Shown here: piece after piece, positions 1 through 7,274 of the stretch | Layout: each line of letters begins with the position of its first letter | Numbering within the stretch: position 1 is the stretch's first letter | Source of the DNA: Bacillota bacterium | Lineage (GTDB): Bacteria; Bacillota; Clostridia; Peptostreptococcales; Anaerovoracaceae | Assembly (NCBI GenBank): GCA_029266295.1 | Contig: JAQSXD010000043.1 | Location: 1-13,582, forward strand | DNA: 13,582 bases | Reading direction: 5' to 3' | The notes under the pieces: generated by a model | What the model was told of the DNA's origin: nothing | Seen by the model: the letters and a program-made list of their open reading frames with translations, nothing else | Databases searched by the model: none | Translations under genes and position numbers: made by a program

Positions 1-597
1 TTCTTTGTTGATGTCCACCAGCAGTCCCATGATTTCCTCCGCCGATTTTGAGTTGAGCGCACCGGTTGGCTCGTCGGCAAAGAGAATCTCCGGTGCATTC
101 ATCAGGGCACGGCAGATACTGGCCCGCTGGAGCTGGCCGCCCGAAACCTCTGTGATATCCCTATTTTCCAGCCCTTCAATCCCTGTTCTCTTCATTAAGG
201 CTTTCGCCTTTTGCGAAGATTTCCCAGTATCCCTCTTGCCCTCGTTCGCGGCGGGAAGGATGATATTATCCAATAGATTCAGGTTTCTAAGCATGGTGGG
301 CTGTTGAAATACAAAGCCCATTTTTGTCCTGCGAATATCCGCCAGTGCGTTTTCACTGAGCTCAGATAGTTCAGTACTTCCAAATTCCACTGACCCGCTT
401 GTAAGCTCGTCCATGCCGCTGAGGGCGAACAGGAGTGTAGATTTTCCCGATCCGGACTGCCCCATTACGGCAACAAACTCACCTTTCGCTATTTCCACAT
501 TGACTCCGTTCAGTACCTTGATCTTTTCATCACCCCTGCCAAAGATTTTCACCATATCTTTCCCGGTAATGATATGATTCATCATGTGATTCATCAT
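1..597 (-). CDS. ABC transporter ATP-binding protein, MacB/LolD-type (3' end outside window)
   Basis: This is the ATPase that powers the FtsX-type permease encoded just upstream. The reading frame is open from the ATG at 597 to the window edge, giving 199 residues of an expected 225-250. It shows Walker A GQSGSGKST (residues 46-54), a Q-loop in FVFQQP (95-100), the ABC signature VSGGQLQRA (151-159) and Walker B ILFADEP with the following TGALNSKSAEE (171-188). The TGAL(N/D)S motif after Walker B is typical of the LolD/MacB/BceA group that pairs with FtsX-type permeases. The start is supported by AAGGAGG inside the permease's last codons, 6 nt upstream, and lies 1 nt after the permease stop, so translation is probably coupled. 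The protein begins with a repeated MMNHMMNH from a 12-bp tandem duplication. The D-loop/H-loop end is not visible. The transported substrate cannot be read from the sequence. Confidence 0.95.
   Translation of the reverse strand, partial: MMNHMMNHIITGKDMVKIFGRGDEKIKVLNGVNVEIAKGEFVAVMGQSGSGKSTLLFALSGMDELTSGSVEFGSTELSELSENALADIRRTKMGFVFQQPTMLRNLNLLDNIILPAANEGKRDTGKSSQKAKALMKRTGIEGLENRDITEVSGGQLQRASICRALMNAPEILFADEPTGALNSKSAEEIMGLLVDINKE
574..597 (-). repeat. 12-bp tandem duplication at the ATPase start codon
   Basis: Two adjacent 12-bp copies, differing only in the last base (ATGATGAATCAC then ATGATGAATCAT), encode MMNH twice and give four in-frame ATG codons at 597, 594, 585 and 582. Only the first pair is well placed behind the GGAGG motif (6-9 nt). 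The second pair is 18 or more nt away, so the duplication most likely just adds four residues. Confidence 0.85.
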
Positions 598-598
598 G

Positions 599-2935
599 CT
601 AAGCCTCCTTAATATGTTCGGAAATTTTTAATGTCTGGATGCCGGAAATGCCCAGCATGGTGGCGGCGGCGACACAGCCTCCAAGGAGCAGAGGTGAAAC
701 AAGATAGACAAACCATGGGTTTACTACAAAATCAAAGGTTGCTGCACCAAAGGAAGAAACGATTGCGATACCCACAAGCTCTCCCAGTGTGTTTGCCAAA
801 ATCGTGCCGATGATTACACCCAGTGCCAGCACGGTGATGGAGCGCGTAAGATACTGCCTGCGGATATCCGCACCGGTGAATCCCATTGATTTTAGTATGG
901 CGATGGGATATCGATCTTTTATCACCAGCATTTTTATAAACAACAGCGTAACCAGCAGTGTAAGCAAAGCGGTTGCCCAAATAGCAACTATGGAAGCCAT
1001 TTTGATGGCGTCCCGCATAGAACCGAGCATCTGCCCAATGCTTTCGTCGATACCGGTAACTTTGGCGAAGGGAAACTGTTCCCTGTACTGTAATATTGCT
1101 GCCTCTACGCCCTGTCGGTCACGAAATGAAGCTGCAATTCCGACACTCAAAACATCACCACTTTTCATTTCAAACGTGGCTTGTGCCGTTCGGCCGCCAC
1201 TGGTGACATCAGAGTAAATCCCACACACTGTGAGGTACTTTTCCTCGCCGTCAACGATTAAAATGATTTCATCTCCAACAGTTTTTTCGAGGTCTTTTGC
1301 ATTGATAATAGAGAGAGCAAGTTCCGATGCCGAATGCGGAGCACGGCCATTGGAGTAGGTGATCGGAAAGGCAGAGTAGTCACCAAATGTCACACGCAGT
1401 TTCTCTATTGCCCCATCATCCGCTTTCCGGTCTAGCATCCTACTGGTAAACAAAGCGTACTTTTCAACATTCTGATCCGCAGCCAGCACATCAGCAACTT
1501 CCGCCGCCTTCCCTGCAACATCCTCCACCTGTGTCCGCATCACCCCAATATTAACATCGCAAATTCCCATGCCCATGTAGGTGATGAAGCTTTTCGAAGA
1601 AATGGTTCTGCTGATATTTTGCGGCACAATCATAAGGAATGAGGAAATGACCAGCACCGTCAGCATAGTGCCATACAGTTCTTTCCGAGAAAGAACATCC
1701 TTGATTCCAAGAAAGATGTTCCGGGAAAAAAGCCTGTTATTACTGAGCCGGAAGGTTCTCGCCGATTTGGATTTTTCCTGCGCAGCACCGAATCGCAGAG
1801 CCTGCACGGCGGATATTTTACGGAAGCGCCGCAGCACTCCGCTCACATAAAGCAGAACGCTGCCGCAGATTACCGTCGCCCCCAAAAATCCGCAGAGCAA
1901 GCCGGGTAACGAGTTTCCGCTTTCGCCCATGTACAGTCGAAGATTTTGCATGAATAGCGTTTGAGGCGGCAGGGAGGCCAGAAAACCCAACGTGCAAGCC
2001 GTCCCCGCAATAACGCCGTACTTGGCAAGGTAGATTTTTTTCATCTGCGATACTCTCATCCCAATAGCCTTCAGTACACCGATTTCTTTATAATCCTCTT
2101 CAATCTTAGCGAGCAGCGTAAATCGGATACACAAAAATGCCACGATGATGACAAGGATGCCAATCAATACCAGCACGGCAATCATGATGCCGTCGGTAAT
2201 GCCGTTGATCATTTTCACTTGATTGTAAGTGATGGCGGGCGGGCCGTTTGCAGGAAGTCCTGCGCCTTGGTAAGCCGCTTCGAAAGCCGGGAAGGAAGCA
2301 TCCTTAGACAGCCGAAACTCAATGAGATTTTCTAACTGTCCGAATTCACGGACCCTTTTAAAATCCGCTTGGCTCACAAGGAACCGCTTGGAGCTTACAA
2401 GCGCCGCGTTCATAATCGAATCACGTAAAAACCCTGCAACGGTAAAGGAAATACCGTGAATGATCACCTTATCTCCAATTGCTATATTTCCTTCCTTCAT
2501 ATAGTAGATCGGGACATATATTTCGCCGTCTACGGGACGGATGACTTCACTGTTCAAGTTTAGCAGGTAATCGAATTTCTCGCCCTGCACAGAAAGGCCG
2601 TTGTCCTGTATGCTTCCGGCAAGGGAATCGTCTCCGATGATAATGTCCGCTCCCTCGATGTTGAGGAACGGAAGTAACTGATACTCCTCTACGCTTTTAT
2701 TCGCATCGGCAAAATTTCGAAGCTGTTCCAGATCTACATCGCCTGTGTGCATCTGCATGAAATGAAGGGACTTTGCCGAAAGCAGCATATGATCGATGGC
2801 ACCGAACAGATTTATGGTAAGCGATGCGGCCAAAGAGGTCAACATGGCAGAAATGAGGATAAATGCAATAATCGTTCCGGTAATCAATTTACTTTTTCGG
2901 ATATCGTTCTTGATCATTTTTTGATACTGAATCAC
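599..2935 (-). CDS. ABC transporter permease with two FtsX domains
   Basis: This is a large membrane subunit of about 778 residues with the duplicated FtsX/MacB layout. One N-terminal helix (about 17-44) is followed by a roughly 200-residue extracellular domain, then three helices (about 247-272, 305-325, 342-365). The second half repeats this with a helix near 425-445, a second extracellular domain to about 640, and three helices (about 647-672, 697-722, 737-762). Each half carries the cytoplasmic coupling motif that meets the ATPase, EIGVLKAIGM and AILKSMGF. The open frame reaches a TTG at 2944 that forms TTGA with the kinase stop, but the GGAGG at 2945-2949 abuts that TTG with no spacer. 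The GTG at 2935 sits 9 nt from it and is the better start. Clostridial permeases of this build next to a two-component system often serve in peptide-antibiotic or envelope-stress responses; the substrate here is unknown. Confidence 0.9.
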   Translation of the reverse strand: MIQYQKMIKNDIRKSKLITGTIIAFILISAMLTSLAASLTINLFGAIDHMLLSAKSLHFMQMHTGDVDLEQLRNFADANKSVEEYQLLPFLNIEGADIIIGDDSLAGSIQDNGLSVQGEKFDYLLNLNSEVIRPVDGEIYVPIYYMKEGNIAIGDKVIIHGISFTVAGFLRDSIMNAALVSSKRFLVSQADFKRVREFGQLENLIEFRLSKDASFPAFEAAYQGAGLPANGPPAITYNQVKMINGITDGIMIAVLVLIGILVIIVAFLCIRFTLLAKIEEDYKEIGVLKAIGMRVSQMKKIYLAKYGVIAGTACTLGFLASLPPQTLFMQNLRLYMGESGNSLPGLLCGFLGATVICGSVLLYVSGVLRRFRKISAVQALRFGAAQEKSKSARTFRLSNNRLFSRNIFLGIKDVLSRKELYGTMLTVLVISSFLMIVPQNISRTISSKSFITYMGMGICDVNIGVMRTQVEDVAGKAAEVADVLAADQNVEKYALFTSRMLDRKADDGAIEKLRVTFGDYSAFPITYSNGRAPHSASELALSIINAKDLEKTVGDEIILIVDGEEKYLTVCGIYSDVTSGGRTAQATFEMKSGDVLSVGIAASFRDRQGVEAAILQYREQFPFAKVTGIDESIGQMLGSMRDAIKMASIVAIWATALLTLLVTLLFIKMLVIKDRYPIAILKSMGFTGADIRRQYLTRSITVLALGVIIGTILANTLGELVGIAIVSSFGAATFDFVVNPWFVYLVSPLLLGGCVAAATMLGISGIQTLKISEHIKEA

Positions 2936-2940
2936 GATCT

Positions 2941-4152
2941 TCAACCTCCGTCCTGGTGTACACGAAAGCCTACGTTTTGATGTGCAGAAACCTCCGTCTT
3001 GGTGTACCCTGAAACCTCCATCTTAGTGAATGCTGAAAGTTTCGGAAAATGCAGGACAAACGCCTTTGTATAGGGTGAGGCTGCCTTCGATACAAAAACC
3101 TCGCCGAAATGCTGCTCCATCACCTTTTTCACAATGGCAAGGCCAAGGCCTGTTCCACTGCTGGCACTTCTTGAATCACTGCCGCTGACAAAAGGCTCAA
3201 ACAGGCTCCCGGCGATGGCCTCAGGGATCGCCGCTCCGTTATCGGCAATTTGTATCTCAATATGACCAAGTTCATCCGTCAGGTTCACGGACAAAAGGCT
3301 GCCCGCCGGGTTATGGCGGATTGCATTTGTCAGCAGATTCCCAATGGCACGGCTTATTTCCAATGAATCCACCATCCAAAATACGGGTTCATCCGGCAAA
3401 CGCAGCTTCAAACGCATCTGCCTGCTTTCAATTTCGCCAAACAACGTGGCGCAAGATACGCGGATCAGCTCTGCAAGGTCTGCCTCCGCAAAATTCATCT
3501 TGTATTGCGGCGTACCCATCTTGGAATAGGAGAGCAGCTGGTCAATCAATTGGTTTACCTGCGTGGATTTCGCTATTATCGCCAGATGGTATTCTCTCTG
3601 TTTGTCCGGTTCCTCCACCATACCCCTGGCCAGAGCCCCTGCATATCCGTAAATCGTTGTCATGGGTGTTTTAAGGTCGTGGGCAATGTGTGAGAAAAGC
3701 CGCATCCTTTCATGCTCCATTGTCATTCGCTTTTCTTCTGAGTCTTTCAGCCTTTGAACCATAAAATTGAAGCCATCACGCATTTCACTAAATTCCGTTT
3801 CTGTTTCAAAATCAAGTGTAGTGTCCAAATGGCCCGCCGTAACCGCCTTGAAGCCTTCTTGCATGTGCTGTACAGGTTTCATTATTTTCCTGCTGACCCT
3901 GCGCCCAAAAAGGACAATCCCGATCAAATAGACTGTCGCCGTGATAAGATTCCAGAAAACAGAAACTATGATTTGCAGTTTTTGGGTCTCCTCTGCCAGC
4001 GGAGAAAACGCCAGTTCTGAGAAGTTCATCCCGTTATCGAATGTAATCATACTGAACAAAAGCTCCAAAATCAGAAGCGTCAGTGCAATTCCAATGGTAT
4101 ATCCTATAAAACTGAGCATGATGACTCTTTTGAAGCTGCGCTTTTTCTTCAT
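2941..4152 (-). CDS. Sensor histidine kinase, two transmembrane helices, HAMP
   Basis: This 403-residue membrane kinase should autophosphorylate and pass phosphate to the response regulator encoded just upstream. The order is TM1 (about 11-36), a very short outside loop of about 25 residues, TM2 (about 61-83), HAMP (about 84-137), then HisKA with SHIAHDLKTP and the phospho-accepting His158. The HATPase domain has an N-box GNLLTNAIRHN (271-281), G1 box IADNG (302-306), F-box LFEPF (317-321) and G2 box GTGLGLAIVKK (333-343). The start at 4152 is chosen because its ATG overlaps the regulator's stop as ATGA and hydrophobic TM1 follows at once. An upstream ATG at 4287 would read out of frame through the regulator gene. 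After the usual kinase end (about residue 371) comes an unusual tail of about 32 residues built from the tandem repeat. The small loop suggests sensing within the membrane or through the transporter, as in Bce-type systems, but this is inference. Confidence 0.93.
   Translation of the reverse strand: MKKKRSFKRVIMLSFIGYTIGIALTLLILELLFSMITFDNGMNFSELAFSPLAEETQKLQIIVSVFWNLITATVYLIGIVLFGRRVSRKIMKPVQHMQEGFKAVTAGHLDTTLDFETETEFSEMRDGFNFMVQRLKDSEEKRMTMEHERMRLFSHIAHDLKTPMTTIYGYAGALARGMVEEPDKQREYHLAIIAKSTQVNQLIDQLLSYSKMGTPQYKMNFAEADLAELIRVSCATLFGEIESRQMRLKLRLPDEPVFWMVDSLEISRAIGNLLTNAIRHNPAGSLLSVNLTDELGHIEIQIADNGAAIPEAIAGSLFEPFVSGSDSRSASSGTGLGLAIVKKVMEQHFGEVFVSKAASPYTKAFVLHFPKLSAFTKMEVSGYTKTEVSAHQNVGFRVHQDGG
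2945..3038 (-). repeat. Imperfect tandem repeat (4 copies, 24/22/24 bp steps) ending the kinase gene and carrying the permease RBS
   Basis: On the minus strand the motif GGAGGTTTC and derivatives recurs at steps of 24, 22 and 24 bp, each preceded by a similar TACACCAAGAC-like stretch. The best-matching copies share TACACCA(A/G)GACGGAGGTT. Because one step is 22 bp, the same DNA is read first as Y-T-K-T-E-V and later as V-H-Q-D-G-G. The last copy then ends in the kinase stop codon, and its GGAGG becomes the permease ribosome binding site. Confidence 0.75.
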
Positions 4153-4835
4153 GTGCGTACCTCCAGACGATACCCTAACCCCCGAACGGTTCCGATGGAT
4201 ACCCCGCCGCCTGAGGGAAGTTTGCTGCGCAGCTTGCTGATGGCTACCATCACCGTATTGTCGTCCACGATGGCGGACTCCTGCCAAGCAGCTTCATAAA
4301 TCTGCTGTTTGGTGTATACACGACCGGGACTTTTCATTAATAGCTTCATCATGTTATATTCCGTGGCGGTGAGTGGAATGATTCCGCTGCCAAAGCTTAG
4401 TGTGCAAGCACAAACATCCATACACAATTCGCCTGCCTTCAGTAGCGCTGCTTCGGAATTCTCCTTATATCCGTCATATCGGCGCAATTGAGCTTTGATC
4501 CGGGCAGTGACCTCCAATGGATCAAACGGCTTTGTCACATAATCGTCCGCACCCAGATCAAGTCCCAATATTTTCTCATGATTTTCCGTCTTGGCGCTCA
4601 CGATAATAATGGGGAGATCGCTGTGTTCTCTCAAACCTTTGATCAGCTGATAACCGTCAAGCTCCGGCATCATAATGTCTATGACAGCCAGGTCAATCTG
4701 TGCAGATGCCGCCTGTCTCAGCGCGTCTGCTCCATTTTCAGCTTGTATCACGGAATAGCCGTCCTTTTCTATATATAGCCGCAGAAGCTCGCGAATTTCC
4801 TTCTCGTCATCTACAATCAGAATCGTTTTATTCAT
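4149..4835 (-). CDS. OmpR-family response regulator
   Basis: This 228-residue transcription factor is the partner of the adjacent kinase. The receiver domain shows acidic residues D9-D10, phospho-acceptor D53 in VIDIMMPELDG, switch S80 in IIVSAK and K102 in YVTKPFDP. A winged-helix DNA-binding domain of the OmpR/PhoB type follows from about residue 130, with LTATEYNMMKLL and the closing VRGLGYRLE. The start at 4835 (MNKTILIVDD) is preferred over in-frame ATGs at 4847 and 4868 because GGAGGA lies 4-5 nt upstream and homologues begin right at the first beta strand. It is the first gene of the operon regulator-kinase-permease-ATPase and probably controls that operon. The 4-bp overlap with the kinase indicates coupled translation. 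Confidence 0.95.
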   Translation of the reverse strand: MNKTILIVDDEKEIRELLRLYIEKDGYSVIQAENGADALRQAASAQIDLAVIDIMMPELDGYQLIKGLREHSDLPIIIVSAKTENHEKILGLDLGADDYVTKPFDPLEVTARIKAQLRRYDGYKENSEAALLKAGELCMDVCACTLSFGSGIIPLTATEYNMMKLLMKSPGRVYTKQQIYEAAWQESAIVDDNTVMVAISKLRSKLPSGGGVSIGTVRGLGYRLEVRT

Positions 4836-4930
4836 GGTCTCCTCCATTCCACCGTCAATCGGTAGCACAAATTCGGTATGAAGAATGGGAATCTCTCTTC
4901 TCCCTCGTCATACCTTCAAGCCGTATGTTC

Positions 4931-4959
4931 ATTATCGTTACCTTGTCTTTCAGTTTAAC
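4931..4959 (-). promoter_or_regulatory. Candidate promoter of the regulator-kinase-ABC operon
   Basis: On the minus strand a good -10, GATAAT (4931-4936), follows a poor -35, GTTAAA (4954-4959), at 17 bp. The weak -35 would suit a promoter that needs an activator, and the TTAAG direct repeats lie just upstream. The predicted leader is about 90 nt. The rest of the stretch from 4836 to 5110 contains no supportable gene or RNA. Confidence 0.35.
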
Positions 4960-4968
4960 ATGATTTAT

Positions 4969-4984
4969 CTTAACATTACCTTAA
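4969..4984 (-). promoter_or_regulatory. Candidate response-regulator operator (TTAAG direct repeat, 11-bp period)
   Basis: Two TTAAG half-sites on the minus strand (4980-4984 and 4969-4973) are exactly 11 bp apart, and a third TTAAA-like site lies at 4954-4958. OmpR/PhoB-family dimers usually bind direct repeats of about 10-11 bp spacing upstream of the -35. The position therefore suits autoregulation, but the local sequence is AT-rich and chance is possible. Confidence 0.35.
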
Positions 4985-5110
4985 ATTCTATTACTGTTTG
5001 TCAGTCATTCCTGCGACTTTACTCTCTCTTACGGTTAGAGATAAGCGCTGTTGGTTTTGGGAAAGCAGGTTGACGGGTTCCCTCACACAGCCTCAGCTTA
5101 AGCTACAAAT

Positions 5111-5139
5111 AAAAAAATGAGGTGTAAAACCTCATTTTT
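5111..5139 (-). terminator. Rho-independent terminator of the MerR-family gene
   Basis: A perfect 11-bp stem (AAAAATGAGGT with ACCTCATTTTT) and a 5-nt loop lie 22 nt after the regulator's stop codon, followed by a T-rich tail on the minus strand. The A-run on the other side makes it potentially bidirectional. It separates the MerR gene from the two-component operon. Confidence 0.88.
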
Positions 5140-5161
5140 CATAAGCTGGGTAAAAGGGAAT

Positions 5162-6007
5162 TCAATCTTGGTAAAAGGCTTCAATCGCCTGTGCGAAGAA
5201 TTCTGCTGCACCCTTCCCATACTGTTCATCAATTGCTTGTTGGCATGGGTTGATTCGGTAGGACTGCGCAACCGCCAGCATCAGGCCCTTTTCCTCTTTC
5301 ATCTGGCAGATCTGTTTCATGACGAAACTGTACTCACCGACAATCTCCTTTACTTCAAACGAATTGAGATTACAATCACGTTTCTCGGCTAGTTTTTGGC
5401 GGATTGCATCTTCCCGTTTCTTGTAGCTTTCAGCAACTTCTTTGCTGATTGGATTTTCGAGGGCTGACCAATAAGCGTCTTTCCCGCCATACCACTCAAC
5501 TACTTTTGCATAACTTTTTTGCATATCTTCTGAAGATACAACTTCAATATAATGCTTCTTCCACTGCTCTATACTACCAAATTCACCAATGGCCGTCCGG
5601 CGCATTTCCTCCGACATGCTGTCGAACATAAACTGAAACATTTTCTCGATCTCTATTTTGGTGAAAACTGTAAAGTCCATCCTATTGTCTCCTTTCAGAA
5701 TGTCATCCACGCTGGCAATCAGACGTTCCATACGTTCTTTCTTTGACACCAGCATTTCTCTCTGCATTTGCAGAATCCGATTTCTATCAAGAGACGGGCT
5801 TTCCATGATGGTTTTGATTTCTTTCAGGGGGATATCAAACTCACGAAAGAACAATATCTGCTGTAAAGTCTCCAAGGCTTTATCGTCATAAAGCCGGTAT
5901 CCCGCCTCACTCTTGTCCGTGGGCGGAAGCAATCCAATCTCATCATAATAGTGAAGCGTGCGCGCGCTGACACCGGTAAGTTCCGATACTTCTTTAACCG
6001 TTCTCAT
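5162..6007 (-). CDS. MerR-family transcriptional activator with TipAS-type drug-binding domain (Mta/TipAL-like)
   Basis: This is a 281-residue one-component regulator. The N-terminal winged helix (about 1-70) has the MerR hallmark VKEVSELTGVSARTLHYYDE and then GLLPP...GYRLYDD. A dimerising coiled coil (about 75-110) follows. The C-terminal half (about 150-280) has the helical, aromatic-rich look of the TipAS antibiotic-recognition fold, with W-x-x-H-Y, VVEWYGGKDAYW and a closing FFAQAIEAFYQD. Family members such as Streptomyces TipAL and Bacillus Mta (both about 255 residues) bind hydrophobic drugs and activate their own and efflux-pump promoters. The ATG at 6007 has AGGAGG 9 nt upstream. The gene is expressed alone, with its own promoter upstream and a terminator downstream. 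The nearest candidate target besides itself is the neighbouring ABC operon, but no matching operator was seen there. Confidence 0.92.
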   Translation of the reverse strand: MRTVKEVSELTGVSARTLHYYDEIGLLPPTDKSEAGYRLYDDKALETLQQILFFREFDIPLKEIKTIMESPSLDRNRILQMQREMLVSKKERMERLIASVDDILKGDNRMDFTVFTKIEIEKMFQFMFDSMSEEMRRTAIGEFGSIEQWKKHYIEVVSSEDMQKSYAKVVEWYGGKDAYWSALENPISKEVAESYKKREDAIRQKLAEKRDCNLNSFEVKEIVGEYSFVMKQICQMKEEKGLMLAVAQSYRINPCQQAIDEQYGKGAAEFFAQAIEAFYQD

Positions 6008-6037
6008 ACCATCTGGCCTCCTGCTCTTGATAGAAAA

Positions 6038-6068
6038 ACTATACTCTATGACGTTCCGTAAGGGTCAA
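6038..6068 (-). promoter_or_regulatory. MerR-type promoter with 19-bp spacer and operator of the TipAS regulator
   Basis: On the minus strand TTGACC (6063-6068) and TATAGT (6038-6043) are separated by 19 bp, longer than the usual 17. This stretched spacer is the hallmark of promoters that MerR proteins activate by untwisting DNA. The spacer contains ACG-GAA-CGT, a short dyad, within the CTTACGGAACGTCA stretch that resembles operators of MerR multidrug regulators. Transcription would start near 6030, leaving a leader of about 23 nt. This points to positive autoregulation. Confidence 0.75.
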
Positions 6069-6085
6069 TAGCTTTTTGAATTTTT

Positions 6086-7177
6086 TTATCTCTTCTTCCT
6101 CTCCTTTTTGACCGGCTGATATTCTCTGGTCGTCTCTTCTCCCCTGAGGATTCGGAGAGCCCCCAATGCAAGAGCTTCCATTTCGTCTTCTCCCGGTATG
6201 ATTTCGATCGGCGCAATGAAATTGACCCGTTCTGCAATCATATTGGTTAGCATCTTGGAATATGCCAGCCCTCCCGTCAGAATAATATAATCGATGTCGC
6301 CTCTTAAGACAGGCGCCATTTCTCCGATCCCCTTAGCAATTTGATATGCCATGGCTTCATATACCAGCTTTGCCTGCTCATTGCCCTCCACGATCATCTT
6401 TTCGATTTCTCTGCAGTCGGAGGTTCCGAAATGTGCCTTTAAACCTCCCTGTCCCCGGACCTTTCTTGCCATTTCCTTCTTATTGTATTTTCCGGAAAAA
6501 CACATTTCGATGACATAGAAAAGCGGGACACTTCCCGAACGTTCCGGAGCAAAAGGACCTGCATCATCTCCGATTGCATCAACGATCTTGCCATCCTCAT
6601 GAATGCCGATGGATATCCCTCCCCCCAGATGGGCCACAATCAAACGCAGATCTTCGTATTTCCTGCCATGCTTTGCCGCTGCCTTACGTGCCGTGGCTTT
6701 CATATTCAGCACATGGCACATGCTGCGCCTCCGCACATCGGGCATTCCCGTTATCGCTGCAATATCCGGAAATTCATCCGCCGTAACCGCGTCATAAATA
6801 TAGGCATTGATTCCAAGCGGCATCGAGATTTCCGAAGCCAGCAGTGCTCCCAAATTGGAAGCATGCGGGGAAGCCTCCTCATTATATATCGCATCAATCA
6901 TGGTCTCCGTTACAAGATATCCTCCTCCGAGCATGTTGGGAAGAAGGCCTCCCCGCCCCGCCACTACCGATAATTCCGAAAGCTCCACCTTATGTTCTGA
7001 TAAAATGGAATAGACGGCCCTCGTTCGAAAACCCATCTGATCCAGAATTTCATCAAAGCGGTTCAGCTCCTCAGCAGTATGCTCGATGCATTCGGAAAAA
7101 ATTCTGCTTTCGTTTTCATACAGAGCTACTTTTGTTGAAGTAGAACCCGGATTGATCGCAAGAACTTTATAATTCAT
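6086..7177 (-). CDS. buk: Butyrate kinase (acyl/branched-chain fatty acid kinase family)
   Basis: This 363-residue cytoplasmic kinase of the acetokinase/ASKHA fold converts an acyl phosphate and ADP to the free acid and ATP, the energy-conserving step after Ptb. It shows the N-terminal phosphate-binding motif NPGSTSTKVALYE (9-21), GRGGLLPNMLGGGYLV, SPHASNLGALLA, HVLNMKATARKAA, the adenosine motif VAHLGGGISIGIH and the C-terminal LTGGLAYS. Length matches the usual 355-365. The ATG at 7177 has GGGAG 7 nt upstream. It is the last gene of the catabolic cluster, 97 bp after tryptophanase, and that gap holds only a weak, bulged GGCT/AGCC hairpin. Normally buk lies next to ptb; here the two are separated by a membrane-protein gene and tnaA. 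Butyrate kinases are promiscuous, so the acid made here may be aromatic (indoleacetate, phenylacetate) or branched rather than butyrate. No terminator is visible before the MerR gene. Confidence 0.93.
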   Translation of the reverse strand: MNYKVLAINPGSTSTKVALYENESRIFSECIEHTAEELNRFDEILDQMGFRTRAVYSILSEHKVELSELSVVAGRGGLLPNMLGGGYLVTETMIDAIYNEEASPHASNLGALLASEISMPLGINAYIYDAVTADEFPDIAAITGMPDVRRRSMCHVLNMKATARKAAAKHGRKYEDLRLIVAHLGGGISIGIHEDGKIVDAIGDDAGPFAPERSGSVPLFYVIEMCFSGKYNKKEMARKVRGQGGLKAHFGTSDCREIEKMIVEGNEQAKLVYEAMAYQIAKGIGEMAPVLRGDIDYIILTGGLAYSKMLTNMIAERVNFIAPIEIIPGEDEMEALALGALRILRGEETTREYQPVKKERKKR

Positions 7178-7274
7178 TCCGTTACTCCCTTCCTGTTACT
7201 AATAGCAAATCGGGGCTTCTAAGCGAGCCTCCCCTCTCTCCCGGGTCATTCTGGAGATCCATGGCATCCTGTAA

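Noticed and set aside
789..1217. Plus-strand open frame of 142 codons within the ABC permease gene, and similar plus-strand frames elsewhere (7344-7862, 8988-9419)
   Set aside because: They are antisense shadows of well-supported minus-strand genes and show no domain or ribosome binding site.
4153..4287. N-terminal extension of the histidine kinase to an ATG at 4287
   Set aside because: It would overlap the response-regulator C-terminus in another frame with low-complexity basic sequence; the ATGA overlap at 4149-4152 followed by the first helix is the natural start.
7205..7240. Possible hairpin between tnaA and buk (GGCT/AGCC core with flanking G/C pairs)
   Set aside because: The stem needs a bulge and has about six pairs, and no proper T-run follows; too weak to call a terminator.
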